From the NCBI GenBank assembly GCA_031119595.1, contig JAVHXX010000261.1, positions 1 to 6,463 on the forward strand: a stretch of DNA of 6,463 nt, in the 5' to 3' direction. This document shows positions 1-5,714 of this stretch, in pieces. The DNA is from Patulibacter sp. Its GTDB lineage: Bacteria; Actinomycetota; Thermoleophilia; Solirubrobacterales; Solirubrobacteraceae. The stretch's first letter is position 1. Each line of letters opens with the position of its first letter. Position numbers and translations under genes: made by a program. The notes under the pieces were generated by a model. That model was not told the origin of the DNA. It did no database searches and saw only the letters and a program-made list of their open reading frames with translations.

Positions 1-2009
1 TCAACGACGTCGAGCCCGGCACGACGTGGACCGGCTTCCACCGCATCGAGCAGGCACTGTTCAAGGACGGCAGCCTCGACGGCATGACGCCCATCGCGGA
101 CCAGCTCGACACGGACGTCGCGGATCTCGTCGCGAAGGTCAAGAGCGTCAAGCTCGAGCCGGCCCAGATCGCCAACGGCGCGGTCGAGCTGCTCGGCGAG
201 GTGAGCAAGTCGAAGATCACCGGTGAAGAGGACCGCTACTCCCACACCGACCTCTCCGACTTCAAGGCCAACGTCGACGGCGCCCAGGCCGCCTTCAAGG
301 CCGTGCACGCGATCATCGGCGACCGCGATCCGGCCCTCACGAGCCAGATCGACGATGCCTTCGCGGCGGTCTACACCGCGCTCAAGCCGTACGAGTCCGG
401 TGACGGCTACGTGAGCTTCACGAAGCTCACCGCCGCGGACAAGCGCACGCTCAGCCAGACCATCGACCGCCTCGCGGAACCGCTGTCGCAGGTCCCGGCG
501 CTCATCGTCGTGAGCGACCAGGCCCGGTCGACGTCGCCGGCCGACAAGGCCGTGAACCAGTACCGCGAGTACCTCGAGCAGCAGACCGACCTCCTCTCGA
601 AGCGCACCGCCGAGTTCACGGCCGCCGTCGAGGCGGGCGACCTCGCGAAGACGAAGGCGCTGTTCGCGCAGGCCCGCGCGCCGTACGAGGCGATCGAGCC
701 CGTCGCCGAGGCCTTCGGCGACCTCGATCCGAAGATCGACGCACGCATCAACGACGTCGAGCCCGGCACGACGTGGACCGGCTTCCACCGCATCGAGCAG
801 GCGGCGTTCAAGGACGGCAGCCTCAAGGGCATGGCCCCGGTCGCGCAGCAGCTCACCACCGACGTCGCCGATCTCGTGGCGAAGGTCAAGACGGTGAAGC
901 TCGAGCCGGCCCAGATCGGCAACGGCGCGGTCGAGCTCCTCGGCGAGGTCTCCAAGTCGAAGATCACCGGTGAAGAGGACCGCTACTCCCACACCGATCT
1001 CTCCGACTTCAAGGCCAACGTCGACGGTGCGCAGGCCGCGTTCAAGGCGCTGCACGGCATCCTCGGCGACCGCGATCCCGCCCTCACGAAGCAGATCGAC
1101 GACGCCTTCGCGGCGGTCTACACCGCCCTGAAGCCGTACGAATCGGGGGACGGCTACGTGACCTACACGAAGCTCACGGCCGCCGACAAGCGCACCCTCA
1201 GCCAGACCATCGACCGGCTCGCCGAGCCGCTGTCGCAGGTCCCGGCGCTCGTCGTCGTCGCCGCGCAGGAGCAGTCGCAGACCCCCGCCGACAAGGCCGT
1301 CAGCGCCTACCGCACGTTCCTCGAGCAGCAGACCGCGCTCCTCTCCACCCGCACGAAGGGCTTCACCGACGCCGTCCGCGCCGGCGATGTGGCGAAGGCG
1401 AAGTCGCTGTTCGCGCAGGCCCGCGCGCCGTACGAGGCGATCGAGCCCGTCGCCGAGGCCTTCGGCGACCTCGACCCGAAGATCGACGCGCGCGTCAACG
1501 ACGTCGAACCGGGCGATACGTGGACCGGCTTCCACCGCATCGAGCAGGCCCTGTGGAAGGACGGCTCGCTGAAGGGCATGTCGACCTACGCCGATCAGCT
1601 CGACACCGACATCGCCGACCTCGTGACCAAGGTGCAGACCGTCAAGCTCGAGCCGGCGCAGATCGCCAACGGCGCCGTCGAGCTGCTCGGCGAGGTGAGC
1701 AAGTCGAAGATCACCGGTGAGGAGGACCGCTACTCCCACACCGACCTGACGGACTTCCAGGCCAACGTCGACGGGGCGAAGGAGGCCTTCACGGCCGTCC
1801 ACGGGATCCTCGGCACGCGCGATGCCGCACTGACGACGCAGATCGACGATGCTTTCACCGCCGTCTATGCCGCGCTCAAGCCCTTCCAGCGCGGTGACGG
1901 GTACGTGACCTACACCGATCTCACCGCAGCCGACAAGCGCACCCTCAGCCAGACGATCGACCGTCTCGCCGAGCCGTTGTCGAAGGTGCCTGCGCTCGTC
2001 GTGGCATGA
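1..2009 (+). CDS. efeO: EfeO-type iron-binding protein with tandem imelysin (M75) domains, 5' end outside the window
   Basis: The frame is open from the left edge (first full codon at position 3) to TGA at 2007-2009, giving 668 visible residues; the true start and N-terminus are not seen. The ATG at 84 is internal. The protein is three imelysin/EfeO units in register with a 249-residue period: a partial unit to about 539, a full unit 540-1286, and a last unit 1287-2006. Each keeps the family's metal-site HxxE motif as WTGFHRIEQA (His codons at 39, 786 and 1533) and the conserved stretch ITGEEDRYSHTDL. In the family, EfeO is the extracytoplasmic iron-binding component that works with the EfeU permease and EfeB peroxidase; E. 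coli EfeO has a single M75 domain after a cupredoxin domain. Whether a cupredoxin domain, signal peptide or further units lie upstream cannot be told. The stop overlaps the efeB start, which supports an efeUOB-type operon. The family call is firm; the total number of units is unknown. Confidence 0.93.
   Translation, partial: NDVEPGTTWTGFHRIEQALFKDGSLDGMTPIADQLDTDVADLVAKVKSVKLEPAQIANGAVELLGEVSKSKITGEEDRYSHTDLSDFKANVDGAQAAFKAVHAIIGDRDPALTSQIDDAFAAVYTALKPYESGDGYVSFTKLTAADKRTLSQTIDRLAEPLSQVPALIVVSDQARSTSPADKAVNQYREYLEQQTDLLSKRTAEFTAAVEAGDLAKTKALFAQARAPYEAIEPVAEAFGDLDPKIDARINDVEPGTTWTGFHRIEQAAFKDGSLKGMAPVAQQLTTDVADLVAKVKTVKLEPAQIGNGAVELLGEVSKSKITGEEDRYSHTDLSDFKANVDGAQAAFKALHGILGDRDPALTKQIDDAFAAVYTALKPYESGDGYVTYTKLTAADKRTLSQTIDRLAEPLSQVPALVVVAAQEQSQTPADKAVSAYRTFLEQQTALLSTRTKGFTDAVRAGDVAKAKSLFAQARAPYEAIEPVAEAFGDLDPKIDARVNDVEPGDTWTGFHRIEQALWKDGSLKGMSTYADQLDTDIADLVTKVQTVKLEPAQIANGAVELLGEVSKSKITGEEDRYSHTDLTDFQANVDGAKEAFTAVHGILGTRDAALTTQIDDAFTAVYAALKPFQRGDGYVTYTDLTAADKRTLSQTIDRLAEPLSKVPALVVA
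3..539 (+). repeat. EfeO tandem unit 1 (5'-truncated by window edge)
   Basis: This is the first visible copy of the 747-bp in-frame repeat, 179 residues from the HxxE motif to the inter-unit linker (VVSDQARSTSP). Over the 143 residues that can be compared with unit 2, a hand count finds 13 substitutions and no gap. Its first 55 bases are identical to 748-802 in the next copy. Confidence 0.9.
540..1286 (+). repeat. EfeO tandem unit 2 (complete, 747 bp)
   Basis: This is a complete 249-residue imelysin unit. It opens with ADKAVNQYREYLEQQT and ends with a linker containing QEQSQTP. The HxxE motif is at 786-797. It aligns with both neighbouring copies without a single indel, so the period is exactly 747 bp (compare the NDVEPG codons starting at 3, 750 and 1497). 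Confidence 0.9.
1287..2006 (+). repeat. EfeO tandem unit 3 (C-terminal, 720 bp)
   Basis: This is the last copy, 240 residues. It lacks only the nine or so linker residues that would lead into another unit, so the array ends cleanly at a domain boundary. It is the most diverged of the three: a hand count over the 143 comparable residues gives about 26 differences from unit 2. The HxxE motif (1533-1544) and ITGEEDRYSHTDL are intact. Confidence 0.9.
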
Positions 2010-3241
2010 CCGACGGCCTGACGAGACGCGGGCTGCTGCGCGGGAGCGCGGCAGCCGGGGTCGGCCTCGCGGTCGGCGCCGGCATCTCGCAGGCGGTCGA
2101 CGGTGACGGGGGCAACACCGCGCACGAGACGGTCGCGTTCAACGGGCCGCACCAGGCCGGGATCGCGACCGCCCAGCAGGACCGGCTCGTGTTCGCGAGC
2201 TACGACCTCGTCACCGACTCCAAGTCGGATCTGCAGACCGTGCTCAAGCTCTGGTCGACCGCCGCGGCGACGCTCATGGCCGGCAAGGGCGTCGGGCCGG
2301 TCGCCGGGGCGCCGCTCGCCCCGCCGGACGACACCGGTGAAGCGCTCGGCCTGCACACCGGTCGCCTCACGATCACCTTCGGGCTCGGGCCGACGCTCTT
2401 CACGAAGGACGGCAAGGACCGGCTCGGCCTGCAGAGCAAGCAGCCGAAGGCCCTGAAGACGATCCCGGCGCTGCCCGGCGACGAGCTCGACCCGGAGAAG
2501 TCCGGCGGCGACCTGTGCATCCAGGCCTGCGCCGACGACCCGCAGGTCGCGTTCCACGCGGTCCGCAACCTCACGCGCATCGCCCGCGCCTACACCCAGC
2601 TCCGCTGGACCCAGATCGGGTTCGGTCGCACCTCGAGCACCTCGCGCGCCCAGGACACGCCCCGCAACCTGATGGGGTTCAAGGACGGCACCGCGAACAT
2701 CAAGTCCGAGGACACCGCCGACATGGACCGGCACGTGTGGGTCGGCGCCGAGGGCGGCTGGCTCCAGGGTGGCTCGTACCTCGTCGCCCGCCGGATCTCG
2801 ATGCTCATCGAGGTCTGGGACCGCGCCTCGCTCCAGGACCAGGAGCAGACGATCGGCCGCACGAAGGTCGCCGGCGCCCCGATCGGCAAGGCGAAGGAGA
2901 CCGACGTCGTCGACCTCTCCGCGAAGGGCGCGAACGGCCTCCCGACCATCCCGGCCGACTCGCACGTGCGGCTCGCGGCGCCTTCCCAGAACGGCGGCGT
3001 GAAGCTCCTGCGCCGCGGCTACTCCTTCACCGACGGCCTCTCCGAGGACCTCGGCCAGCTCGACGCCGGCCTCTTCTTCATCGCCTACCAGCGCGACCCG
3101 AAGCAGTTCGAGACGCTCCAGCGGCGCCTCGGCTCGATCGACGCGCTCAACGAATACATCAAGCACGTCGGCAGCGCGGTGTTCGCGGTGCCGCCGGGCG
3201 TGCCGCGCGGCAGCTACGTCGGCGCGGCGCTGTTCACGTAG
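2006..3241 (+). CDS. efeB: EfeB, Tat-exported DyP-type heme peroxidase / deferrochelatase
   Basis: The 411-residue length is close to that of E. coli EfeB. A twin-arginine signal stands at the N-terminus: TRRGLLRG (Arg7-Arg8), then an Ala/Gly-rich hydrophobic stretch to about residue 30. So the protein should fold with heme in the cytoplasm before export. DyP hallmarks are all present: the GxxDG motif as GFKDG with the distal Asp at 227, a proximal heme His at about 320 (SHVRLA), and the distal Arg at 336 or 337 (LLRRGYSF). In the EfeUOB system this peroxidase is thought to oxidise ferrous iron or release iron from heme for EfeO and the EfeU permease. The ATG shares its bases with the efeO stop (ATGA), which implies translational coupling; no strong Shine-Dalgarno sequence is visible. 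Nothing indicates damage. Residue roles are assigned from family knowledge, not from structure. Confidence 0.95.
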   Translation: MTDGLTRRGLLRGSAAAGVGLAVGAGISQAVDGDGGNTAHETVAFNGPHQAGIATAQQDRLVFASYDLVTDSKSDLQTVLKLWSTAAATLMAGKGVGPVAGAPLAPPDDTGEALGLHTGRLTITFGLGPTLFTKDGKDRLGLQSKQPKALKTIPALPGDELDPEKSGGDLCIQACADDPQVAFHAVRNLTRIARAYTQLRWTQIGFGRTSSTSRAQDTPRNLMGFKDGTANIKSEDTADMDRHVWVGAEGGWLQGGSYLVARRISMLIEVWDRASLQDQEQTIGRTKVAGAPIGKAKETDVVDLSAKGANGLPTIPADSHVRLAAPSQNGGVKLLRRGYSFTDGLSEDLGQLDAGLFFIAYQRDPKQFETLQRRLGSIDALNEYIKHVGSAVFAVPPGVPRGSYVGAALFT

Positions 3242-3291
3242 GCGCCGGGCGCGGGGCGGGGTCCGGGTTCAAGTCCGAAGTTCGCACCGTT

Positions 3292-3307
3292 CCCCGGCGC
3301 GCCGGGG
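3292..3307. terminator. Palindrome in the convergent gap, possible bidirectional terminator
   Basis: The sequence ccccggcgcgccgggg is a perfect 16-bp palindrome that can form a six-pair GC stem with a four-base loop. It lies 50 bp past the efeB stop and about 47 bp past the stop of the opposing membrane-protein gene, the expected place for a shared terminator. On the plus strand it is followed by cttcgttt, only weakly T-rich; there is no good T-tract on the minus side. In DNA this rich in GC such palindromes also arise by chance. Confidence 0.35.
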
Positions 3308-3354
3308 CTTCGTTTACCGAGCCGCCGCGGCGCGCCGCGCGCCCGACACTAGGC

Positions 3355-4077
3355 TCAGGCGCCCGCCCACCCGATGCTGCGCAGCGTGTCCCGCAGCGCG
3401 GTCGTGGCGACGGGCGCGACCGCGGCGCTGATCGTCGCGAAGACGACCGCCGCGACGATGAAGCGCCACGACCGGGCTGTGCAGCCGACCACCACGAGCG
3501 CCACGCCGGCCAGGCCCTCGAGCGTGGCCATCGTGCGCAGCCCGACGCCGTTCCAGACGTAGAGCAACGCGATCGACTCACCCATGAGCAGCCCGCCGAG
3601 CGTGCCGAGCGCCGCGCCGTGCAGCCACGAACCGCGCGGATGCGCGCCGCCGCCCGGGCGGAAGCGGCCGAGCGCCGTGGTGTACGCCGCGCCGATGAGC
3701 CCGAGCACCCCGCCGACACCCAGGCCGGCCGCACCCCAGCCGATACCGAGCTTCGCCGCCCGGCGGGCGCCGTTGTCGCCGATCCACCACGAGATCGCGT
3801 AGTAGACGACCGAGCCGGCGCCGACGATCACCGCGCCGGTGAAGAGCCCGAGGACGAGTCCGCCCCACCCTCGCCGCCAGCCACCGATCGCGCCACCGAT
3901 GAATCCGGCCACGAGCCACGGCCCGCCGAGCCGCGAGAACTCCCACGACCCGCGGAACGTGCCGGCGCTCGCCGTCTGCCCCATGTAGCCGAGCGCCGCC
4001 GCGCCCGCCGCGGCGAGCACCAGCACGAGCAGCATCGGCACGGGCCAGGCGAGGTCCGGGTCGCGGTCGTCGAACAC
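3355..4077 (-). CDS. Multi-pass membrane protein of unknown function
   Basis: The 240-residue product is not recognised. It is strongly hydrophobic, with about six or seven likely membrane segments near residues 13-33, 51-66, 72-97, 110-132, 152-175, 183-200 and 205-226. The segments are rich in Gly and Ala (GAAGLGVGGVLGLIGAAY; GTLGGLLMGES). Charged loops include WRRG near 67-70 and GRFRPGGGAHPRGS near 137-150. There is no catalytic or binding motif I can name. The chosen start is GTG at 4077; an internal ATG at 4035 (MLLVLVLAAAG) would place the first membrane segment at the very N-terminus. Neither has a clear ribosome binding site. The gene lies 73 bp downstream of the dioxygenase gene on the same strand, so co-transcription is possible. 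It converges on efeB. The coding strand is judged from the coherent hydrophobic pattern; the long plus-strand frame opposite is arginine-rich and looks spurious. Confidence 0.75.
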   Translation of the reverse strand: MFDDRDPDLAWPVPMLLVLVLAAAGAAALGYMGQTASAGTFRGSWEFSRLGGPWLVAGFIGGAIGGWRRGWGGLVLGLFTGAVIVGAGSVVYYAISWWIGDNGARRAAKLGIGWGAAGLGVGGVLGLIGAAYTTALGRFRPGGGAHPRGSWLHGAALGTLGGLLMGESIALLYVWNGVGLRTMATLEGLAGVALVVVGCTARSWRFIVAAVVFATISAAVAPVATTALRDTLRSIGWAGA

Positions 4078-4122
4078 GACCAGAACGTTGCCACGGCGAG
4101 GCGGTCAGCGCGGCCGGTTCGC

Positions 4123-4137
4123 CGGGCGAGGCGCCCG
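4123..4137 (-). terminator. Short GC hairpin after the dioxygenase stop
   Basis: Six perfect pairs (cgggcg / cgcccg) close a three-base loop 13 bp beyond the dioxygenase stop. There is no T-tract on the minus strand after it, so it is at best a weak or attenuating terminator. It could separate or merely modulate expression of the membrane-protein gene that starts at 4077. Confidence 0.25.
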
Positions 4138-4150
4138 ATCCCGCCCCGCC

Positions 4151-5470
4151 TCAGCGCTTCGCCACGTGCACGTTCCGCGCGTAGCTGCGGGTGTTCCTCG
4201 CGGCGTCGGTGAGCGTGAGCTTCAGCTTGGCCGCGCCCGCCGAGGTCGACGTGGGGATCGCGAGTTTCAGGGTCTTCGTGCCGCTGGAGAGCGTGCCCTT
4301 CTTCGAGGCGATCGTCTTCCCGGAGCGGGTCAACGTCGCGACGACGGAGACCGTCTCCTGGGCCTTGATCGTGAGCTTGAGTTGGCGGGTCCCGAGCGTG
4401 CTGCGCACCATCGCCGCCGCCGACAGGCTCGCGGCCACGGCCTTGTCGGCCGTCGACGTGCTCGTCGTCGTCGAGCCGGTGGCCGAGTTCGTCGTGGTCG
4501 TGGTGGTGGAGCCGCCGGACGTCGTCGTGGTCGTGGTCGGGGCGCCGCCGGGCGGGGTGCCGTTCGGCGGGGTCCCGCCGGGGCCGCCACCCGTCCCGCC
4601 GCCGCCCGCGCCGGCGCTGGTGTTGTTCAGCTGGCTCGTCGAGGAGCTCACGCCGACCGAGAAGTCGGCCGTGTAGCCGCCGCTGCCGTCCGAGGTCGGA
4701 GAGAGCGTGAGCACGGCGGCGTCCGACCCGAGGATCGAGTCGGACGAGTCGAGGGTGTCCGGGGTGCTCGAGCGCTGGTCGTACGGGCTGTTGTTCGCGA
4801 AGACCTGCTTGTTCATCGCGTCGGTGAAGAACATCTGCGACGTGAACTCGAGCGTCTCCGTCGACCCGCTGTAGACCCGCACCTTGAAGTGGATGTGGAC
4901 CGCGCGGCCCGAGTACCACCCGGGCCAGATCGTCGTGAAGCTGACCTTCCCGGCGCTGTCGGTCGTCTGGTAGCCGCGGAGCCAGTTCTGGCCCGAGGTG
5001 CCGTTCGCCGACTCGTCGCTGTACAGGCCGCTCGCGTTCGCATGCCAGATGTCGACGGTGGCGCCGCTGACCGGGGCACAATCGGCGTCGGCGTTGAAGA
5101 TGTGGAGGGTGAGGGCGAGCGGCACGCCGGCCTGGACGGCACCGTCGCTCGTGTTCGCGCGGACGTCGGAGCGGTTCAGCTTCTCGTCGACGAAGTACGG
5201 GCCGACCGTCTTCGCGGGCGTCATCACGCACTGCGTCGCCGCCGCCTCGGCGACGTCCGGGCCGAGCGCATCGATGAGGCTCCCCGTGGGACTGGCCTTG
5301 ATCCCGGCGAAGACGAGCGCGACCCCGCCGACCGTGGCCGCACCGAGGGCGCCGCGGCGGGTCAGGCCGCGGCCCGCGCCCTCGGTGCCGGTCGCTTCGG
5401 ACACGTGGTCGTGGTCGTGCGGGAGGCTGCGGTGGCCGCCGTCGAGGGTCGATTCGTGGTGATCACACAT
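4151..5470 (-). CDS. Tat-exported intradiol ring-cleavage dioxygenase with linker and extra C-terminal domain
   Basis: The chosen ATG at 5470 gives 439 residues. Residues 1-37 form a long hydrophilic leader with six His in the first 22 residues; LTRRGALG (Arg38-Arg39) and a hydrophobic stretch to about 57 make a Tat signal. The catalytic region (about 80-275) has the intradiol signature: GPYF at 90-93, VDIWHANASGLY ending at Tyr150, RGYQTTD at 165-171, and PGWYSGRAVHIHF with Tyr186, His192 and His194. By analogy with protocatechuate 3,4-dioxygenase these two Tyr and two His bind the non-heme Fe(III), and Arg189 matches the conserved active-site Arg. The family opens catechol rings between the two hydroxyls with O2; the actual substrate here is unknown. 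Cys81 and Cys131 could form a disulphide after export. A Gly/Pro/Thr linker (284-340) leads to a beta-rich tail (341-439). Other starts exist: GTG at 5404 (just before the Tat motif) and TTG at 5599. No good ribosome binding site settles the choice. Confidence 0.9.
   Translation of the reverse strand: MCDHHESTLDGGHRSLPHDHDHVSEATGTEGAGRGLTRRGALGAATVGGVALVFAGIKASPTGSLIDALGPDVAEAAATQCVMTPAKTVGPYFVDEKLNRSDVRANTSDGAVQAGVPLALTLHIFNADADCAPVSGATVDIWHANASGLYSDESANGTSGQNWLRGYQTTDSAGKVSFTTIWPGWYSGRAVHIHFKVRVYSGSTETLEFTSQMFFTDAMNKQVFANNSPYDQRSSTPDTLDSSDSILGSDAAVLTLSPTSDGSGGYTADFSVGVSSSTSQLNNTSAGAGGGGTGGGPGGTPPNGTPPGGAPTTTTTTSGGSTTTTTTNSATGSTTTSTSTADKAVAASLSAAAMVRSTLGTRQLKLTIKAQETVSVVATLTRSGKTIASKKGTLSSGTKTLKLAIPTSTSAGAAKLKLTLTDAARNTRSYARNVHVAKR
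4154..4450 (-). other. C-terminal beta-rich domain of the dioxygenase (part of the CDS)
   Basis: Residues 341-439 alternate polar and hydrophobic residues in short strands (LKLTIKAQETVSVVATLTR, KTLKLAIP, AKLKLTLTDAARNT) and end in a basic tail (VHVAKR). The pattern looks like an Ig-like or Big-type beta sandwich. It is not part of the intradiol catalytic fold. Its job is unknown; surface attachment, oligomerisation or substrate binding are all possible. Confidence 0.55.
4451..4621 (-). repeat. Gly/Pro/Thr low-complexity linker coding region in the dioxygenase
   Basis: This codes for residues 284-340: first Gly/Pro-rich (GGGGTGGGPGG, GTPPNGTPPGG), then Thr-rich with two runs of six Thr (PTTTTTTSGG, STTTTTTNSA). 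Such stretches are typical flexible, often glycosylated, spacers of exported actinobacterial proteins. Here the spacer separates the catalytic region from the C-terminal tail. Confidence 0.8.
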
Positions 5471-5622
5471 GAAGGCTCGCGTGGTTCGGTGGTGCGGGGC
5501 TGCTGCCGAAGACGCCTCGTCCACCGGTTTCGTCACGCCGCGTGGCGTGTCCACGCTCGCGGCCGGCGGTGGTGGCGATCTCGGTCGCGGTGCGTGCAAG
5601 CACCATCGGCCCCGCGGCTGGG

Positions 5623-5655
5623 GCGGGCCTGAGCGGAATCTGAGGGCTCCTTGAG
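5623..5655 (-). promoter_or_regulatory. Three CTCA-headed 11-mers in phase, probable OmpR/PhoB-family response-regulator site
   Basis: Read on the minus strand, three consecutive 11-mers each begin with CTCA: CTCAAGGAGCC (5655-5645), CTCAGATTCCG (5644-5634) and CTCAGGCCCGC (5633-5623). A weaker fourth (CCCA) begins at 5622. Head-to-tail repeats spaced one helical turn are the classic layout for winged-helix regulators of the OmpR/PhoB family, and CTCAG-type direct repeats resemble actinobacterial boxes such as that of MprA. The site lies about 155-185 bp upstream of the dioxygenase ATG and 60 bp after the preceding gene's stop, so the dioxygenase is the likely target. No convincing -35/-10 pair was found nearby. 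The regulator is not in the window. Confidence 0.5.
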
Positions 5656-5689
5656 TCCGCCCGGCGCGGGGAGATGGCGCGGGACGGGC

Positions 5690-5702
5690 CCGGGCTGCCC
5701 GG
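5690..5702 (-). terminator. GC inverted repeat after the Pro-Thr protein stop
   Basis: The sequence ccgggctgcccgg is a perfect 6+1+6 inverted repeat 12 bp past the stop of the Pro-Thr protein. Because a one-base loop is not possible, the real hairpin would have only four or so pairs. No T-tract follows. It is weak evidence for termination before the dioxygenase promoter region. Confidence 0.2.
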
Positions 5703-5714
5703 ATGCCGGTCCGC

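Noticed and set aside
1910..3166. Minus-strand open frame of 418 codons opposite efeB
   Set aside because: EfeB is unmistakable on the plus strand; this frame is its antisense shadow.
3263..3279. tRNA T-arm-like stretch (GGTTCAAGTCC) in the convergent gap
   Set aside because: Only two of five stem pairs form, and no acceptor, anticodon arm or 3' CCA context is present; I see no tRNA.
3350..3355. TAGGCT, an actinobacterial-style -10 element on the plus strand
   Set aside because: No -35 element at normal spacing, and downstream there is only antisense sequence to the membrane-protein gene; likely chance.
2515..4212. Plus-strand open frame of 565 codons
   Set aside because: It overlaps efeB and the membrane-protein gene, is rich in Arg, Pro and Ala without hydrophobic-core pattern, and is the expected out-of-frame shadow in very GC-rich DNA.
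3828..5231. Minus-strand open frame of 467 codons overlapping the dioxygenase in another frame
   Set aside because: The composition is Arg/His/Asp-rich with no domain pattern, and the dioxygenase frame explains the sequence.
5471..5599. N-terminal extension of the dioxygenase from a TTG at 5599
   Set aside because: The added 43 residues are low-complexity Pro/Arg/Ala/Ser and would push the Tat motif to residue 81-82; the ATG at 5470 is more plausible.
4088..5632. Plus-strand open frame of 514 codons opposite the dioxygenase
   Set aside because: The minus-strand dioxygenase has all its iron-ligand motifs; the opposite frame is low-complexity Arg/Gly/Ala and is a shadow.
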